The position numbers were made by a program, and so were the translations under genes. Below are positions 1 to 8,595 of a stretch of 40,786 nt of DNA, piece by piece (position 1 is the stretch's first letter; every line of letters begins with the position of its first letter). The stretch spans positions 1 to 40,786 of the forward strand of contig JASJCY010000054.1 in NCBI GenBank assembly GCA_030065825.1, read 5' to 3'. Source of the stretch: Nostocaceae cyanobacterium. Lineage in GTDB: Bacteria > Cyanobacteriota > Cyanobacteriia > Cyanobacteriales > Nostocaceae. The notes beneath the pieces were generated by a model, which did no database searches, was not told the DNA's origin, and saw only the letters and a list, made by a program, of their open reading frames with translations.

Positions 1-2
1 GA

Positions 3-356
3 CTGACAAATCTTTTTGATGTAGCTTGGGTTACTCTGCTCAAAGCCGCTGTTGCGTCTACATGCTACCCCTCCGGGGAAGCAAGCTACAACCCAACAAC
101 CGCAACCGATTGCGTTGGGTGGAGGGGCTACGAAATTTGGGATGCTCCCCGAAATTTCAACACTTCCAAGACTTTTGTCAGTCAACCAGGTGTGAACCCT
201 GACAGTACGGCACCAGCTATTTGGTGCGTTAACCTTTGGCATAATGTACCCTGGGTATATTTCAAAAATCTAAATATGAGTCCTATAGACTTTAATACAG
301 CCAACGGTCTAGTATACTTGCAACAATTGGCGATTCAGCAAAAACAAACTTACTAA
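3..356 (+). CDS. 3' end of an unrecognised protein gene (5' end outside the window)
   Basis: An open frame runs from the left edge to a TAA at 354-356, giving about 117 residues with no start codon inside the window. The part downstream of about base 120 reads like ordinary protein (for example IWCVNLWHNVPWVYF and SPIDFNTANGLVYLQQL) and is rich in Trp, Asn and Pro. I do not recognise the family. The first 30 or so codons coincide with a dispersed intergenic-type repeat whose inverted ends contain GTAGCTTG and CAAGCTAC, so the repeat is translated in frame. A purine-rich GGAGGAAG follows the stop, but no gene starts there. The coding call rests only on the open frame and plausible composition. 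Confidence 0.5.
   Translation: MTNLFDVAWVTLLKAAVASTCYPSGEASYNPTTATDCVGWRGYEIWDAPRNFNTSKTFVSQPGVNPDSTAPAIWCVNLWHNVPWVYFKNLNMSPIDFNTANGLVYLQQLAIQQKQTY
21..95. repeat. Dispersed inverted-end repeat lying inside a coding frame
   Basis: The stretch begins with GTAGCTTGGGTT and ends with AAGCAAGCTACAACCCAAC, so the ends are inverted copies of each other. The same ends bound the larger element at 24013-24228, and the internal phrase CTCTGCTCAAAGCC recurs there in reverse complement. Here it is read through by the frame at 3-356. Confidence 0.55.
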
Positions 357-716
357 AGGAGGAAGTACTCTAACTCATTGTTAAGAAGAACCATTCCTGA
401 TCAGTAATTTGAATATCGACCTTTATGCTATTTCATGCCTAGGTCATTTAGGAGTTACAAAAAGTGAAAATAGAATTACACTAATTTAAATTATAGATTG
501 TTTCCTTTTATGAAACATAGGTCATTTATGTAAATAATGTAATGCATGTGTAAGGTAAAAATGGCAATAACATCGGAGTATAGTTACGCGCTAGTCTGAA
601 CAGTAAATCTGGTTATAGATTTGTATATTATTCTCAAAAAAGTATATCTTAAGCATTTTTAGTAAACTGGGTTTTTCAGTTTTACACTTATAAAGTGTCA
701 ATCCCTGGAGTTAATG

Positions 717-1433
717 ATGAATAAAATTCGTGTGGTTCTCATCGAAGATCACGATCTTACCCGCGTCGGTATTCGCACAGCACTACAACAAAAGGAAGAA
801 ATTGAAGTTGTAGGGGAAGCTGCTAATGCTGCTGAAGGTTTAAAAATCTTAAAAACTCTACAACCCGATATTGCGATCGTCGATATTGGTTTACCTGATA
901 AGGATGGTATTGAACTTACAGGGGAAATCAAATCAGCTGATGGCGATCACTTGAAAACAAAGGTGTTGATTTTAACTCTGCGGGATAACAAAGAAGCCGT
1001 ACTTGCTGCTTTTGCTGCTGGGGCAGATTCCTACTGTATGAAGGATATCCGATTTGATAATTTGTTGGAAGCCCTGCGCGTTACCTATAATGGCAACTCT
1101 TGGATAGATCCAGCAATTGCACGCATTGTCTTGCAACAAGCGCAACAAAACCCACCAAAGCTGGAAGTAACTCCAACACAGACAAAAACCTCCGTCCATA
1201 AGCAAAAAAAAGCTGAAAATGAGCAAACAATTGATCCTTACACCCTGACAGATAGAGAGTTAGAAGTGTTACAGTTGATCGTTGAGGGTTGTAGCAATGC
1301 TGTGATTGCTGAGCGACTTTACATTACAGTTGGCACTGTTAAAACCCATGTCCGAAATATCTTGAACAAGCTATGCGCTGACGATCGCACTCAAGCAGCT
1401 GTCCGCGCCTTGCGTTCTGGATTAGTAGGATAG
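717..1433 (+). CDS. NarL/FixJ-type response regulator
   Basis: A two-domain transcriptional response regulator. The receiver domain (about residues 3-125) has the acidic pair in LIEDHD, the phosphoacceptor Asp in IVDIGLPDKDG and a late Lys. The C-terminal LuxR-type helix-turn-helix (about 175-236) has LTDRELEVLQLIVEG and TVGTVKTHVRNIL. The linker is Gln/Lys rich. Two ATGs lie in tandem at 714 and 717; GGAG at 707-710 is better spaced for 717. A 15-bp palindrome (ACACTT-ATA-AAGTGT, 684-698) sits just upstream and could be an operator or part of the promoter. No histidine kinase is adjacent. The partner-switch genes 190 bp downstream are on the same strand and may be functionally linked, which is inference. 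Confidence 0.93.
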   Translation: MNKIRVVLIEDHDLTRVGIRTALQQKEEIEVVGEAANAAEGLKILKTLQPDIAIVDIGLPDKDGIELTGEIKSADGDHLKTKVLILTLRDNKEAVLAAFAAGADSYCMKDIRFDNLLEALRVTYNGNSWIDPAIARIVLQQAQQNPPKLEVTPTQTKTSVHKQKKAENEQTIDPYTLTDRELEVLQLIVEGCSNAVIAERLYITVGTVKTHVRNILNKLCADDRTQAAVRALRSGLVG

Positions 1434-1621
1434 GCTAATTTCAGGGTCTAGCGGAATCTAATGAAATAAAAGTAATATTTATAACATAAAGACATGTTTT
1501 CAAATTGGGTTCTGTGGAGGCTGCTGTGGCTTTTTTTTATAACTCTTTTTTTGTCAAGTTATTATCAGCTCAGCATTAGCATATCTCGCCCTTGTAAATA
1601 GCTCAAAAGTAAAATCAAAGT

Positions 1622-3325
1622 ATGACAAGGACGCAAGCAGGCAAACTGAAACTAATGGTGGTAGATGATGAGTTAGAAAACTTAGAATTACTCTACCGCA
1701 CTTTTAGGCGAGATTTTCAAGTCTATAAAGCACACGATCCTCGTCTTGCCTTGGATATCTTAGAAAAACAAGGGGAGATGGCGGTGATTATCTCGGATCA
1801 AAGAATGCCACAGATGCATGGTACGGATTTTCTCAAGCTGACGGTAGAGCGTTTCCCTGATACGATGCGCATTCTGCTCACAGGCTTTACTGATGTCGGA
1901 GATTTGGTAGAGGCAATTAATTCAGGTCAAGTATTTAAGTATATTACTAAACCCTGGAAACCGGATGCATTAAAGGTAATAGTCAATCAAGCAGCGGATA
2001 CATATCGCTTAGTCAAAAGACGTACTTGGGAACTAAGTCGTTCCTTACGACGAGAATCTTTGTTTAATGAGGTAACCACAGCAATTCGGGAATCTCTAGA
2101 CTATAGAAGTATGCTGCAAAAGATTGTTGCCACCATTGGCAAGAGTTTTGCAGCCAGCTGTTGCTTACTCAGACCAATTGAAGGCGATCGCCTCACATCA
2201 GACGAGTTTTCATATCACGATTCGAGTTTACCAAGGGACAGTTGTAGCTTTGAGAGTAATTCTATAATTGAAGAAGTACTAGCCACTGGAGATTACCAGC
2301 TTAGGCAATATACCTATGAAGGTCAGCCATGTCAACAACTGGTGGTACCACTTACCTACCAACAAAACTTGCTTGCTGTTCTTTCCTTGTATCAGTTGAA
2401 AAAGGATGCTGCACAGCAGTCGCTAGGGGAACAGCCTTGGAATGAAGAAGACATTGACTTGATTAAAGGCGTCGCCGAACAAGCGGCTTTAGCTCTTTCT
2501 CAGGCAAAACTTTATCAAAGTCTACAAGAAAAACAACAGCAAATCCAGTTGGAGTTGGAAGTAGCCCGCCAAATTCAACATAACCTACTACGTCAAAACT
2601 TACCCCAAGTTAAGGGCACAAGATTACAAGCCTGCTGTTACCCAGCCCGTGAAGTTGGAGGAGATTTTTTTGAGGTTTTTGTCCATTCCCAGGGTGACCT
2701 ATGGTTGGCGGTAGGTGATGTTTCCGGTAAAGGTGTACCAGCGGCTTTGTTTATGGCTAGTGCTATTTCGGTATTACGCCGGGAATTGTCTGTAGAAAAT
2801 CCCCCTGAACCAAATCTAGTTCTGCAAAATCTCAACCATGGTTTGGGTGATGACTTAATTAGCAACAATTACTTCATTACCATGATTTTAGCCCGTTACA
2901 CTCCCACATCTAGGGAATTAGTCTATGCTAATGCTGGTCATATCTATCCCTTGATTTGGTCACGTCAAGTAACGGCAACCAATACAGCCAATTACCTGAA
3001 AGTACGAGGCATCCCCTTGGGTATTTTACCAAAGTGGCAGGCACAGTCCGGTCGTTTAGTTCTATCTCCTGGAGATGCTTTACTACTAGCTAGTGATGGA
3101 ATTACAGAAGCTAAATTTCCCAAGAAAACCTTAACTGCTGCTGTTGCTGGTGCAGCAACTAGTCCACAGTCAAATAGCAATCCCATGTTGAATCAAGATG
3201 GACTTTGGGAACTATTACAAGAGCAGTCACAACCACTGTGTGTAGAGAATTTACTAGCTTGCATCCAGGAACACAATCACGTCCAAGAAGATGACCAAAC
3301 TATACTCTCCCTGGAGGTTTTGTAA
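1622..3325 (+). CDS. REC-GAF-SpoIIE (PP2C-type) protein phosphatase, RsbU-like
   Basis: A 567-residue regulator in three parts. The receiver domain (about 9-125) has the Asp in ISDQRMP and the Lys in YITKPWKP. A GAF-like sensory segment (about 150-300) is followed by a helical linker. The SpoIIE/PP2C phosphatase domain (about 330-565) has EVGGDFFEVF, AVGDVSGKGVPAALFMA, YANAGH, LLASDGITEA and EDDQTI, which carry the metal-binding Asp and Gly residues of the family. Such proteins remove phosphate from anti-sigma-factor antagonists when their receiver is phosphorylated. The next gene starts 3 bp after the stop and encodes the matching kinase. No clear Shine-Dalgarno precedes the ATG. A proline/Gln-rich insertion lies near residue 510. 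Confidence 0.93.
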   Translation: MTRTQAGKLKLMVVDDELENLELLYRTFRRDFQVYKAHDPRLALDILEKQGEMAVIISDQRMPQMHGTDFLKLTVERFPDTMRILLTGFTDVGDLVEAINSGQVFKYITKPWKPDALKVIVNQAADTYRLVKRRTWELSRSLRRESLFNEVTTAIRESLDYRSMLQKIVATIGKSFAASCCLLRPIEGDRLTSDEFSYHDSSLPRDSCSFESNSIIEEVLATGDYQLRQYTYEGQPCQQLVVPLTYQQNLLAVLSLYQLKKDAAQQSLGEQPWNEEDIDLIKGVAEQAALALSQAKLYQSLQEKQQQIQLELEVARQIQHNLLRQNLPQVKGTRLQACCYPAREVGGDFFEVFVHSQGDLWLAVGDVSGKGVPAALFMASAISVLRRELSVENPPEPNLVLQNLNHGLGDDLISNNYFITMILARYTPTSRELVYANAGHIYPLIWSRQVTATNTANYLKVRGIPLGILPKWQAQSGRLVLSPGDALLLASDGITEAKFPKKTLTAAVAGAATSPQSNSNPMLNQDGLWELLQEQSQPLCVENLLACIQEHNHVQEDDQTILSLEVL

Positions 3326-3328
3326 TTT

Positions 3329-3742
3329 ATGAAAACAGAACTGAACGTACCAAGTGACCTGAAATTTTTAAATATTGTAGAAGACTGGTTACTAGGAACC
3401 TTAAAAGCAGAGTTGGGAGAAACTGTTGATTGGTCTAAGCAATCCAGTCGTTTGCGACTCGCTTTGGTAGAAGCATACTCCAATGTAGTCCGTCATGCCC
3501 ACAGAGAACAGAGTAGTTTGCCAATTCTGGTTCGCTTAGAATTAAAAGATCGCGATATTGCTCTAGAAATTTGGGATCGTGGCGAAGGCTATGATATCTC
3601 TAAATACATGGCTCCCAATCCTGATGACTGTCAAGAAGGAGGTTACGGTTGGCTGATTATGAACCGTCTGATGGATAAAGTAGAGTACCAATTACAGGTT
3701 AATGGTGGTAACTGTCTCAAATTAGAAACTACCTTATCTTAG
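3329..3742 (+). CDS. RsbW-like anti-sigma regulatory factor (HATPase_c_2 kinase)
   Basis: A 137-residue single-domain protein of the GHKL ATPase fold. The N-box is LRLALVEAYSNVVRHAH, the G1 box lies in EIWDRGEGYD, and the C-terminal Gly-rich part is GGYGWLIMNRLMDKVEY. Family members bind and phosphorylate an anti-sigma-factor antagonist (STAS protein) or hold a sigma factor. It starts 3 bp after the SpoIIE phosphatase, so the two are almost certainly one operon forming the kinase and phosphatase arms of a partner switch. No STAS antagonist is present in the window, so the third component must be elsewhere. Confidence 0.9.
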   Translation: MKTELNVPSDLKFLNIVEDWLLGTLKAELGETVDWSKQSSRLRLALVEAYSNVVRHAHREQSSLPILVRLELKDRDIALEIWDRGEGYDISKYMAPNPDDCQEGGYGWLIMNRLMDKVEYQLQVNGGNCLKLETTLS

Positions 3743-3784
3743 CTGGGAAATAAGGCTTGGGTGTTGACTGTCAGGGCTAGAAAA

Positions 3785-3806
3785 CACCATAGACACTGCT
3801 ATGGTG
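3785..3806 (+). terminator. Hairpin after the partner-switch operon
   Basis: CACCATAG and CTATGGTG form a perfect 8-bp stem around the loop ACACTG, 43 bp after the stop of the RsbW-like gene. The T-run after it is poor (GTTGTTAC), so it is a hairpin terminator candidate rather than a strong one. Confidence 0.45.
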
Positions 3807-3810
3807 GTTG

Positions 3811-3919
3811 TTACAGCGTATTTCATTTGATTGAGGTACACCCGTAGCGGGCAGGATGCCCGCACCACAAGAGTTTTATTATTTATGTTTGTACCTCATT
3901 TACCTGCAATATGCTGTAA
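3811..3919. mobile_element. 109-bp MITE-like element with terminal inverted repeats
   Basis: The left end reads TTACAGCGTATTTCA, then GAGGTACA. The right end, reversed, reads TTACAGCATATTGCA, then GAGGTACA. The centre holds GCGGGCA-gga-TGCCCGC. There is no coding capacity. Only one copy was found in the window, so mobility is inferred from structure. Confidence 0.55.
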
Positions 3920-4011
3920 GAAAAAAATGTTTGTAACCATTGAAGTAGGGGCAGGGTAACCCCGCTCCTAGCCAAACATGTGTCTTATTATTCTTTGAAA
4001 TCGGTATTGCA

Positions 4012-4342
4012 AAGTTGAACTCAATCTATTCTGGTAACCAGGCTGAGCCTGGTTACCAGGTTTTGCAGGCTCTGCCTCCTAGTGATTTTTGTTACTGGGC
4101 TGCTGAACAGGGGAAAAGCAATGCCCTTCCCTATTATATTTCAGGCTATATATTAAGAAATGTTAATTAAAATTATAAGTTGAACTCAATCTATTCTGGT
4201 AACCAGGCTGAGCCTGGTTACCAGGTTTTGCAGGCTCTGCCTCCTAGTGATTTTTGTTACTGGGCTGCTGAACAGGGAAAAAGCAATGCCCTTCCCCTAT
4301 TATATTTCAGGCTATATATTGAGAAATGTTAATTAAAATTAT
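4012..4342 (+). repeat. Head-to-tail tandem duplication of a 165-bp double-hairpin unit
   Basis: Two nearly identical copies (4012-4176 and 4177-4342) differ by a few bases. Each contains a perfect inverted repeat around CTGGTAACCAG/CTGGTTACCAG, followed by a segment with GCAGGCTCTGCCTCCTA. The same two-hairpin motif, in reverse orientation and also tandemly duplicated, lies at 22108-22334. The gap 3743-4506 contains no gene that I can support. Confidence 0.85.
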
Positions 4343-4506
4343 AAGTTTTGCTAAATTTATTTGATTTATATCAGTAATTGATAAGAGAATGAAATAGTAA
4401 CTGCTCCCCCTGGTAATTTGACTAGTACCTTGAGTACCTTGGGGCACAGAGGAATTAATCCAAAGTCATTGACCGAAAATGATTACCTAACAGTGGAGTG
4501 ATGATT

Positions 4507-4953
4507 ATGACAATGGGAATTTCGTTTTGTTTATCACCACGATATCGCCTTGATGATGAATGTCCCTGGCTAGAGGGAATCGATCCAAGTCGTAATTACT
4601 GGATTAAAGTTAATGGAGACCGGAATTTCACGGTAGCTATTGGGGGACTAATGGTGTTCTGCTTGAATGAGTTTAAGCAATTCATCCGCCAATTTCGTTC
4701 CTTACAACCAGGGGAACACATGGCTTTGCCCAGAATTGCTGATACTTGTACTATCCATTGTGTCAGTCCCAATTGTTATGCCCTAGAAGCCCAAATCAAT
4801 AATGCTCCTGTTTGGCACTTATTTGAACAAGAAACTTTAGATAGTCTATTAATGACTGCACATCCAGATTGGAAATGTGCCCCATCTGATGTGGAGTTGG
4901 GAAGAAAATTTCTGTTGCGTTCCTTTGAGCAAACAGCAGTTACCAAGAATTAA
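4507..4953 (+). CDS. Conserved-looking hypothetical protein
   Basis: A soluble protein of about 148 residues with no signal peptide or membrane segment and five Cys residues, two in IHCVSPNCYAL. It is rich in Trp and aromatic residues (CPWLEGIDPSRNYWIKVNG). I do not recognise a domain. Several in-frame starts are close together (GTG 4498, ATG 4501, 4507, 4513). GGAG at 4495-4498 has good spacing only to 4507, so that start is preferred. It converges on the CTDH gene with 14 bp between stops, and codon use matches its neighbours. Confidence 0.75.
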   Translation: MTMGISFCLSPRYRLDDECPWLEGIDPSRNYWIKVNGDRNFTVAIGGLMVFCLNEFKQFIRQFRSLQPGEHMALPRIADTCTIHCVSPNCYALEAQINNAPVWHLFEQETLDSLLMTAHPDWKCAPSDVELGRKFLLRSFEQTAVTKN

Positions 4954-4967
4954 TCAAGAATTAATAT

Positions 4968-5390
4968 TTACCTTCTTAACTTCAGTAATTCTTCGGGAGA
5001 GGCTAAGAGTTTAATCTCAACAGAAGTGATTTCTTGCTTTTGGTTGAGGATAAATAGCCAAGCAACATTAACACTACACCAAGAAGTTTGGGCTTTACCA
5101 GTCACCTGAATTTGAATTTGGTCATCCTCCAAAGTCTCGCTAGTTCCTTTGTAGGGGTATGCTTTTAAGCCTTGAGCTTCTTGGTTCAGATAAGCAGCGA
5201 TGGCATCCTGTCCCACAATATCAGATTCAAAAGGGGGATACATAACACCATCGGTAGAAAATAAAGCTGCGGTTTCGTCAAATTCCCCTGCATTTAAGGT
5301 GTCAAAGTAATGCAGTATATTTGCTTGTGCCACTCCTTGAATAATGCCAACATTTTCCTGTGTTGGGGTTTTAGATTTGGCAACTGTCAT
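4968..5390 (-). CDS. CTDH: C-terminal-domain homologue of orange carotenoid protein (NTF2-like)
   Basis: A 140-residue NTF2-fold protein resembling the C-terminal half of the orange carotenoid protein. Visible hallmarks are NILHYFDTLNAGEFDETAAL, the segment GVMYPPFESDIVGQDAI and the core SWCSVNVAWLFIL. Trp104 and Trp111 are candidate ring-binding aromatics. Cys105 lies where characterised cyanobacterial CTDHs carry the cysteine used in disulfide dimers; that correspondence is inferred. Known CTDHs bind canthaxanthin-type ketocarotenoids and hand them to helical carotenoid proteins. The HCP partner lies upstream on the same strand with a 370-bp gap. Confidence 0.92.
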   Translation of the reverse strand: MTVAKSKTPTQENVGIIQGVAQANILHYFDTLNAGEFDETAALFSTDGVMYPPFESDIVGQDAIAAYLNQEAQGLKAYPYKGTSETLEDDQIQIQVTGKAQTSWCSVNVAWLFILNQKQEITSVEIKLLASPEELLKLRR

Positions 5391-5456
5391 AAGGATTTCC
5401 TGAATAACTTTAGTTTTAAAATCAGTACATTAGTTAAAAAATTTGCCTAAAGTCTG

Positions 5457-5525
5457 AGAAACCGGGTTTATTTGCCTAAAAAACCATAATTTTCTTACTT
5501 AATAGCGAATAAACCCGGTTTCTGA
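5457..5525. repeat. Inverted repeat of the AAACCGGGTTTAT family
   Basis: GAAACCGGGTTTATT is followed about 45 bp later by AATAAACCCGGTTTC. The gap between CTDH and HCP holds this element and little else. Related elements occur at 11525-11593, 16585-16627 and 30191-30256. Confidence 0.7.
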
Positions 5526-5760
5526 CATGGTATTTCAGTGGAAAGGTAAATAGGGTTATAAATTAACCCCTTAGATTGACATTGTTCCCTGTTCCCTCTC
5601 TTGAAAAGTTGCTCATGGGGGAAACCCCCAAGACCGCACTTTTCGCTATTCCCTATTCCCTATTTCCTGTATTATTTAAGAATAAAAGAGATAACTCCAG
5701 ACAATTTAAACTGCCTGGGAGTTAGTGACATTGAGGTTGAGAAAATTGAGCGGGTTGTAG

Positions 5761-6279
5761 TTAGGCTAGGGGATCAACACCCATATCAACTACTGCATTA
5801 CGCAAAACAGTAATTTGTTGACCAAAATCAAGTTCTGTAATTGTTGCTAGGACTTGGGAAGCATCACGAGAGATTTGGTAACCAACTGGTACAGGAATTA
5901 CAATTCCTTTACTCATCAATTCAGCTAATTCGTACCAGAAAGCTAATTTAGTATTGGCGCTTAAGACTCCGTAGGAGCGACAAATCTGAGTATTCTTTTT
6001 GGCAGCCAGGTCACGCATTGCCTGTAACTGCTCTTCTTGAGACATTTGCTTAATTTGGTTTAGCAGTCCTTCAGCTAACTGCAAACGCGCTGCACCAGGA
6101 GCTGCGGGAGTGATGGATTTTCCCATCTCTGTATAGGCAAACCACAGCAAACCTAACTGATCATCTATATTGAGGCGCTTGAAAGCTTCGGTAGCAATGG
6201 TTACACCATTAATATTTTGAGTGGTGTAGTTTAAATTGTTGCCAAAACGGTTCTGGAGTGAATCAGTAGTAAAAGCCAT
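5761..6279 (-). CDS. HCP: helical carotenoid protein (OCP N-terminal domain paralogue)
   Basis: A 172-residue all-helical protein matching the carotenoid-binding N-terminal domain of OCP. Trp46, Tyr49 and Trp115 fall at a constant +5 offset from OCP Trp41, Tyr44 and Trp110, which line the carotenoid tunnel; the numbering comparison is mine, from recalled OCP positions. It begins with MAFTTDSLQNRF. The combination with a downstream CTDH gene resembles the HCP4-CTDH arrangement known in Anabaena, where the HCP can quench phycobilisomes. The likely role here is phycobilisome quenching or singlet-oxygen scavenging with carotenoid supplied by the CTDH. Confidence 0.93.
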   Translation of the reverse strand: MAFTTDSLQNRFGNNLNYTTQNINGVTIATEAFKRLNIDDQLGLLWFAYTEMGKSITPAAPGAARLQLAEGLLNQIKQMSQEEQLQAMRDLAAKKNTQICRSYGVLSANTKLAFWYELAELMSKGIVIPVPVGYQISRDASQVLATITELDFGQQITVLRNAVVDMGVDPLA

Positions 6280-6484
6280 AATAATTGTACCACAGTTTAT
6301 TCTTGAGTACGCTGGGAATTACTGAGAGACTTGTTTTATCCCTCACGTTTACATTCTGCATCATTTCTTTACAAAACGCAAATAAAGTTTACAAATAGTT
6401 GTAGTAAGAAAACTAAAACCCAGGTATTGACTGTATGAGGTATAATATTGAAGCCTGGGATTAGGCAAAATCAAGAATAAATAA

Positions 6485-7438
6485 ATGAATAAAATTGCCG
6501 CCGTTAGCAGCAATCAGGTTAAAGAAAAAGCTTTAGAATTGGGATTTCATAAGGTAGGGATTGCTGGTGTAGATGGGGTAGATCAAGAAGCAGCAAGCCG
6601 GTTACAGGGATGGATATCCTTGGGTTACCAGGCTGATATGGAGTGGATGACTTCCCCCAAGCGTCAGGATATTAGCCTGGTGATGAGGGAAGTGCGATCG
6701 CTAATTTGTGTAGCTTTGAATTACTACACACCCCACCAACGTCCTCAAGGTAAGGAATATGGCAAAATTTCCCGTTATGCTTGGGGACGGGATTATCACA
6801 AAGTTATGGATAAGAAACTGAAAGCACTTGCCAATTGGCTACAAGGACTTGGCGAAGGCATTCAGGGACGTTACTATGCAGATACAGGACCTGTACAAGA
6901 TAAAGTTTGGGCACAGAAAGCTGGAATTGGTTGGATTGCCAAAAATGGGAATGTGATTACCCGGGAATATGGTTCTTGGGTATTTTTGGGAGAAGTGTTA
7001 ACTAATTTGGAGTTGAGTGCGGATAAACCCCATACGGAACATTGCGGTACTTGTACTCGCTGTATCGAAGCTTGTCCTACGGATGCAATTACTCAGCCGT
7101 TTGTAGTGGATGCCAATCGTTGTATTGCTTACCATACGATTGAAAATCGAGATGAAAAATTACCCGAAAATATTGCACCTCATTTACAAGGTTGGGTGGC
7201 TGGTTGCGATATTTGTCAAGATGTTTGTCCTTGGAATCAACGTTTTGCTAAAGAGACGGATGTGTTAGAATTTCAACCCTATCCTGGGAATCTGGCACCC
7301 AAACTCATAGATTTGGCGCAAATTTCTCATCAAGAATGGGATAGACAATTTCCGGCATCGGCATTACGGCGAATTAAACCAGAAATGTTACGACGAAATG
7401 CCCGTAGTAACCTTGATACTTTCCCATCTGAAGCATGA
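6485..7438 (+). CDS. queG: Epoxyqueuosine reductase QueG
   Basis: A 317-residue cobalamin-dependent iron-sulfur enzyme for the last step of queuosine synthesis in tRNA wobble positions. The N-terminal catalytic half contains RYAWGRDYHKVMDKKL and YADTGPVQDKVWAQKAGIGW. Two [4Fe-4S] clusters are indicated by HCGTCTRCIEACPTDAI and CDICQDVCPWNQRF. The length fits the shorter family members that lack the C-terminal HEAT extension of the E. coli enzyme. Its last codons overlap the start of the HAD gene (ATGA), so the two are co-transcribed. Confidence 0.96.
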   Translation: MNKIAAVSSNQVKEKALELGFHKVGIAGVDGVDQEAASRLQGWISLGYQADMEWMTSPKRQDISLVMREVRSLICVALNYYTPHQRPQGKEYGKISRYAWGRDYHKVMDKKLKALANWLQGLGEGIQGRYYADTGPVQDKVWAQKAGIGWIAKNGNVITREYGSWVFLGEVLTNLELSADKPHTEHCGTCTRCIEACPTDAITQPFVVDANRCIAYHTIENRDEKLPENIAPHLQGWVAGCDICQDVCPWNQRFAKETDVLEFQPYPGNLAPKLIDLAQISHQEWDRQFPASALRRIKPEMLRRNARSNLDTFPSEA

Positions 7439-8070
7439 ATCAGAAAGTAGTTATTTTTGATTTTGATGGCACTATTGCCGATACATTAGATGCCCTTGTT
7501 TCTATTGCCAATAACATGGCTACGGATTTTGGTTATACACCGATTACAAAGGAAGAACTTGCACTTTTAAGGAATTTAAATTCTAGGGAAATTATTAAAT
7601 ATTCTGGCATTCCAATGTTTAAAATTCCTTTTTTTATCAAAAAAGTTAAATCAGAATTAAAAGCAAAAATAAGATATTTAGAGCCAATTTCAGGGATAAA
7701 AGAAGCTTTAATAGAACTCAGGAATGATGGTAGGAAGTTAGGAATTATAACGTCAAATTCTAAAGAGAATGTGACAGAATTTCTCAAAAATAATGAACTA
7801 GATCCAATTTTTGATTTTATCCATTCCGGTGTGACTATTTTTGGGAAAACAAGCATTATCAATAATTTTTTAAGACAAAACCAAATTCCACCCCAAACAG
7901 TAATTTATGTGGGGGATGAAACCAGGGATATAGAAGCTTCTAAAAAAGCTAAGATTAAAGTGATTGCTGTTGGGTGGGGATTTAATTCTCCGGAAGTATT
8001 AGCTAAGCAAAATCCAGATTTTTTGATTCAACATCCCAGTGAATTGTTAGATATAATCACAAGTTATTAA
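7435..8070 (+). CDS. HAD-superfamily phosphatase (phosphoglycolate-phosphatase-like)
   Basis: A 211-residue hydrolase. Motif I is FDFDGTIADT with the nucleophile Asp, motif II is LGIITSNSKEN, a conserved Lys is in the FGKTS region, and motif IV is VGDETRDIEASKKA. A small helical cap lies at about 15-85. The substrate cannot be told from sequence; phosphoglycolate or a related small phosphoester is likely. The start ATG overlaps the queG stop. It is noticeably richer in AT and Lys than its neighbours, which may reflect different ancestry. Confidence 0.88.
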   Translation: MNQKVVIFDFDGTIADTLDALVSIANNMATDFGYTPITKEELALLRNLNSREIIKYSGIPMFKIPFFIKKVKSELKAKIRYLEPISGIKEALIELRNDGRKLGIITSNSKENVTEFLKNNELDPIFDFIHSGVTIFGKTSIINNFLRQNQIPPQTVIYVGDETRDIEASKKAKIKVIAVGWGFNSPEVLAKQNPDFLIQHPSELLDIITSY

Positions 8071-8124
8071 CTAACTATTTCTACGTTTCTATATTCTTTC
8101 TCGCCAGATATCTTTTTTATTAGA

Positions 8125-8227
8125 GGTCATTTATAAAGTAAATCTTAAGTAGCCTCTCCTGCGGTTTTAGAGACCATTTATAAAGTCAATATTAAGTCTA
8201 TGGGTGTAGTTAGAAACCCGGTTTCTT
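8125..8227. repeat. Two half-copies of the GAGACCATTTATAAAG element
   Basis: GAGGTCATTTATAAAGTAAAT at 8125 and GAGACCATTTATAAAGTCAA at about 8170 are two left ends of the element seen complete at 16552-16670. They are followed by the element's inner phrase with TATGGGTGTAG and AAACCCGGTTTC. The gap 8071-8595 holds only these and the next element. Confidence 0.5.
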
Positions 8228-8336
8228 AGAGGATGTTTGAAAAGTATTGTTATTAACGTTAAAACCTCCCAAACCTAACCCCCCTTTCCCCCCCTTCCCG
8301 CGTCGGGAAGAGGTGTGGGGGGTTAGGTTTTTCGTT
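8228..8336. mobile_element. Partial MITE, AGAGGATGTTTGAAAAGT family (left end)
   Basis: It starts AGAGGATGTTTGAAAAGT and continues with the family phrase CTCCCAAACCTAACCCCC, then a long hairpin around CCCGCGTCGGGA. The right terminal inverted repeat seen in the copies at 9500-9840, 23012-23302 and 33364-33534 is missing. Confidence 0.6.
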
Positions 8337-8595
8337 AACTTTTCCACATAACGTGAAAAGTCGGGGATGTAAAAAAGCGCAACTGATCAAAATTAATGTG
8401 TTCGAGTACTACTGTCATTCATCTGATGTGGAAAAGTCAGATTGAATTTATTGTGAATATCAGGACAAACATGCCATCATATCGTCCTTACAGCATACAT
8501 TCCCTACTCTCAATTATCACAATCGGTTTTTACTGTTTTTCAGCTATAAACAAAGCTATTTTATATACCTAAAATCAGTGAATTAGCTGAACCTC

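Noticed and set aside
5601-5813. Plus-strand 70-codon frame between CTDH and HCP
   Set aside because: It runs into the 3' end of HCP on the other strand and begins in repetitive TTCCCTATTCCC text.
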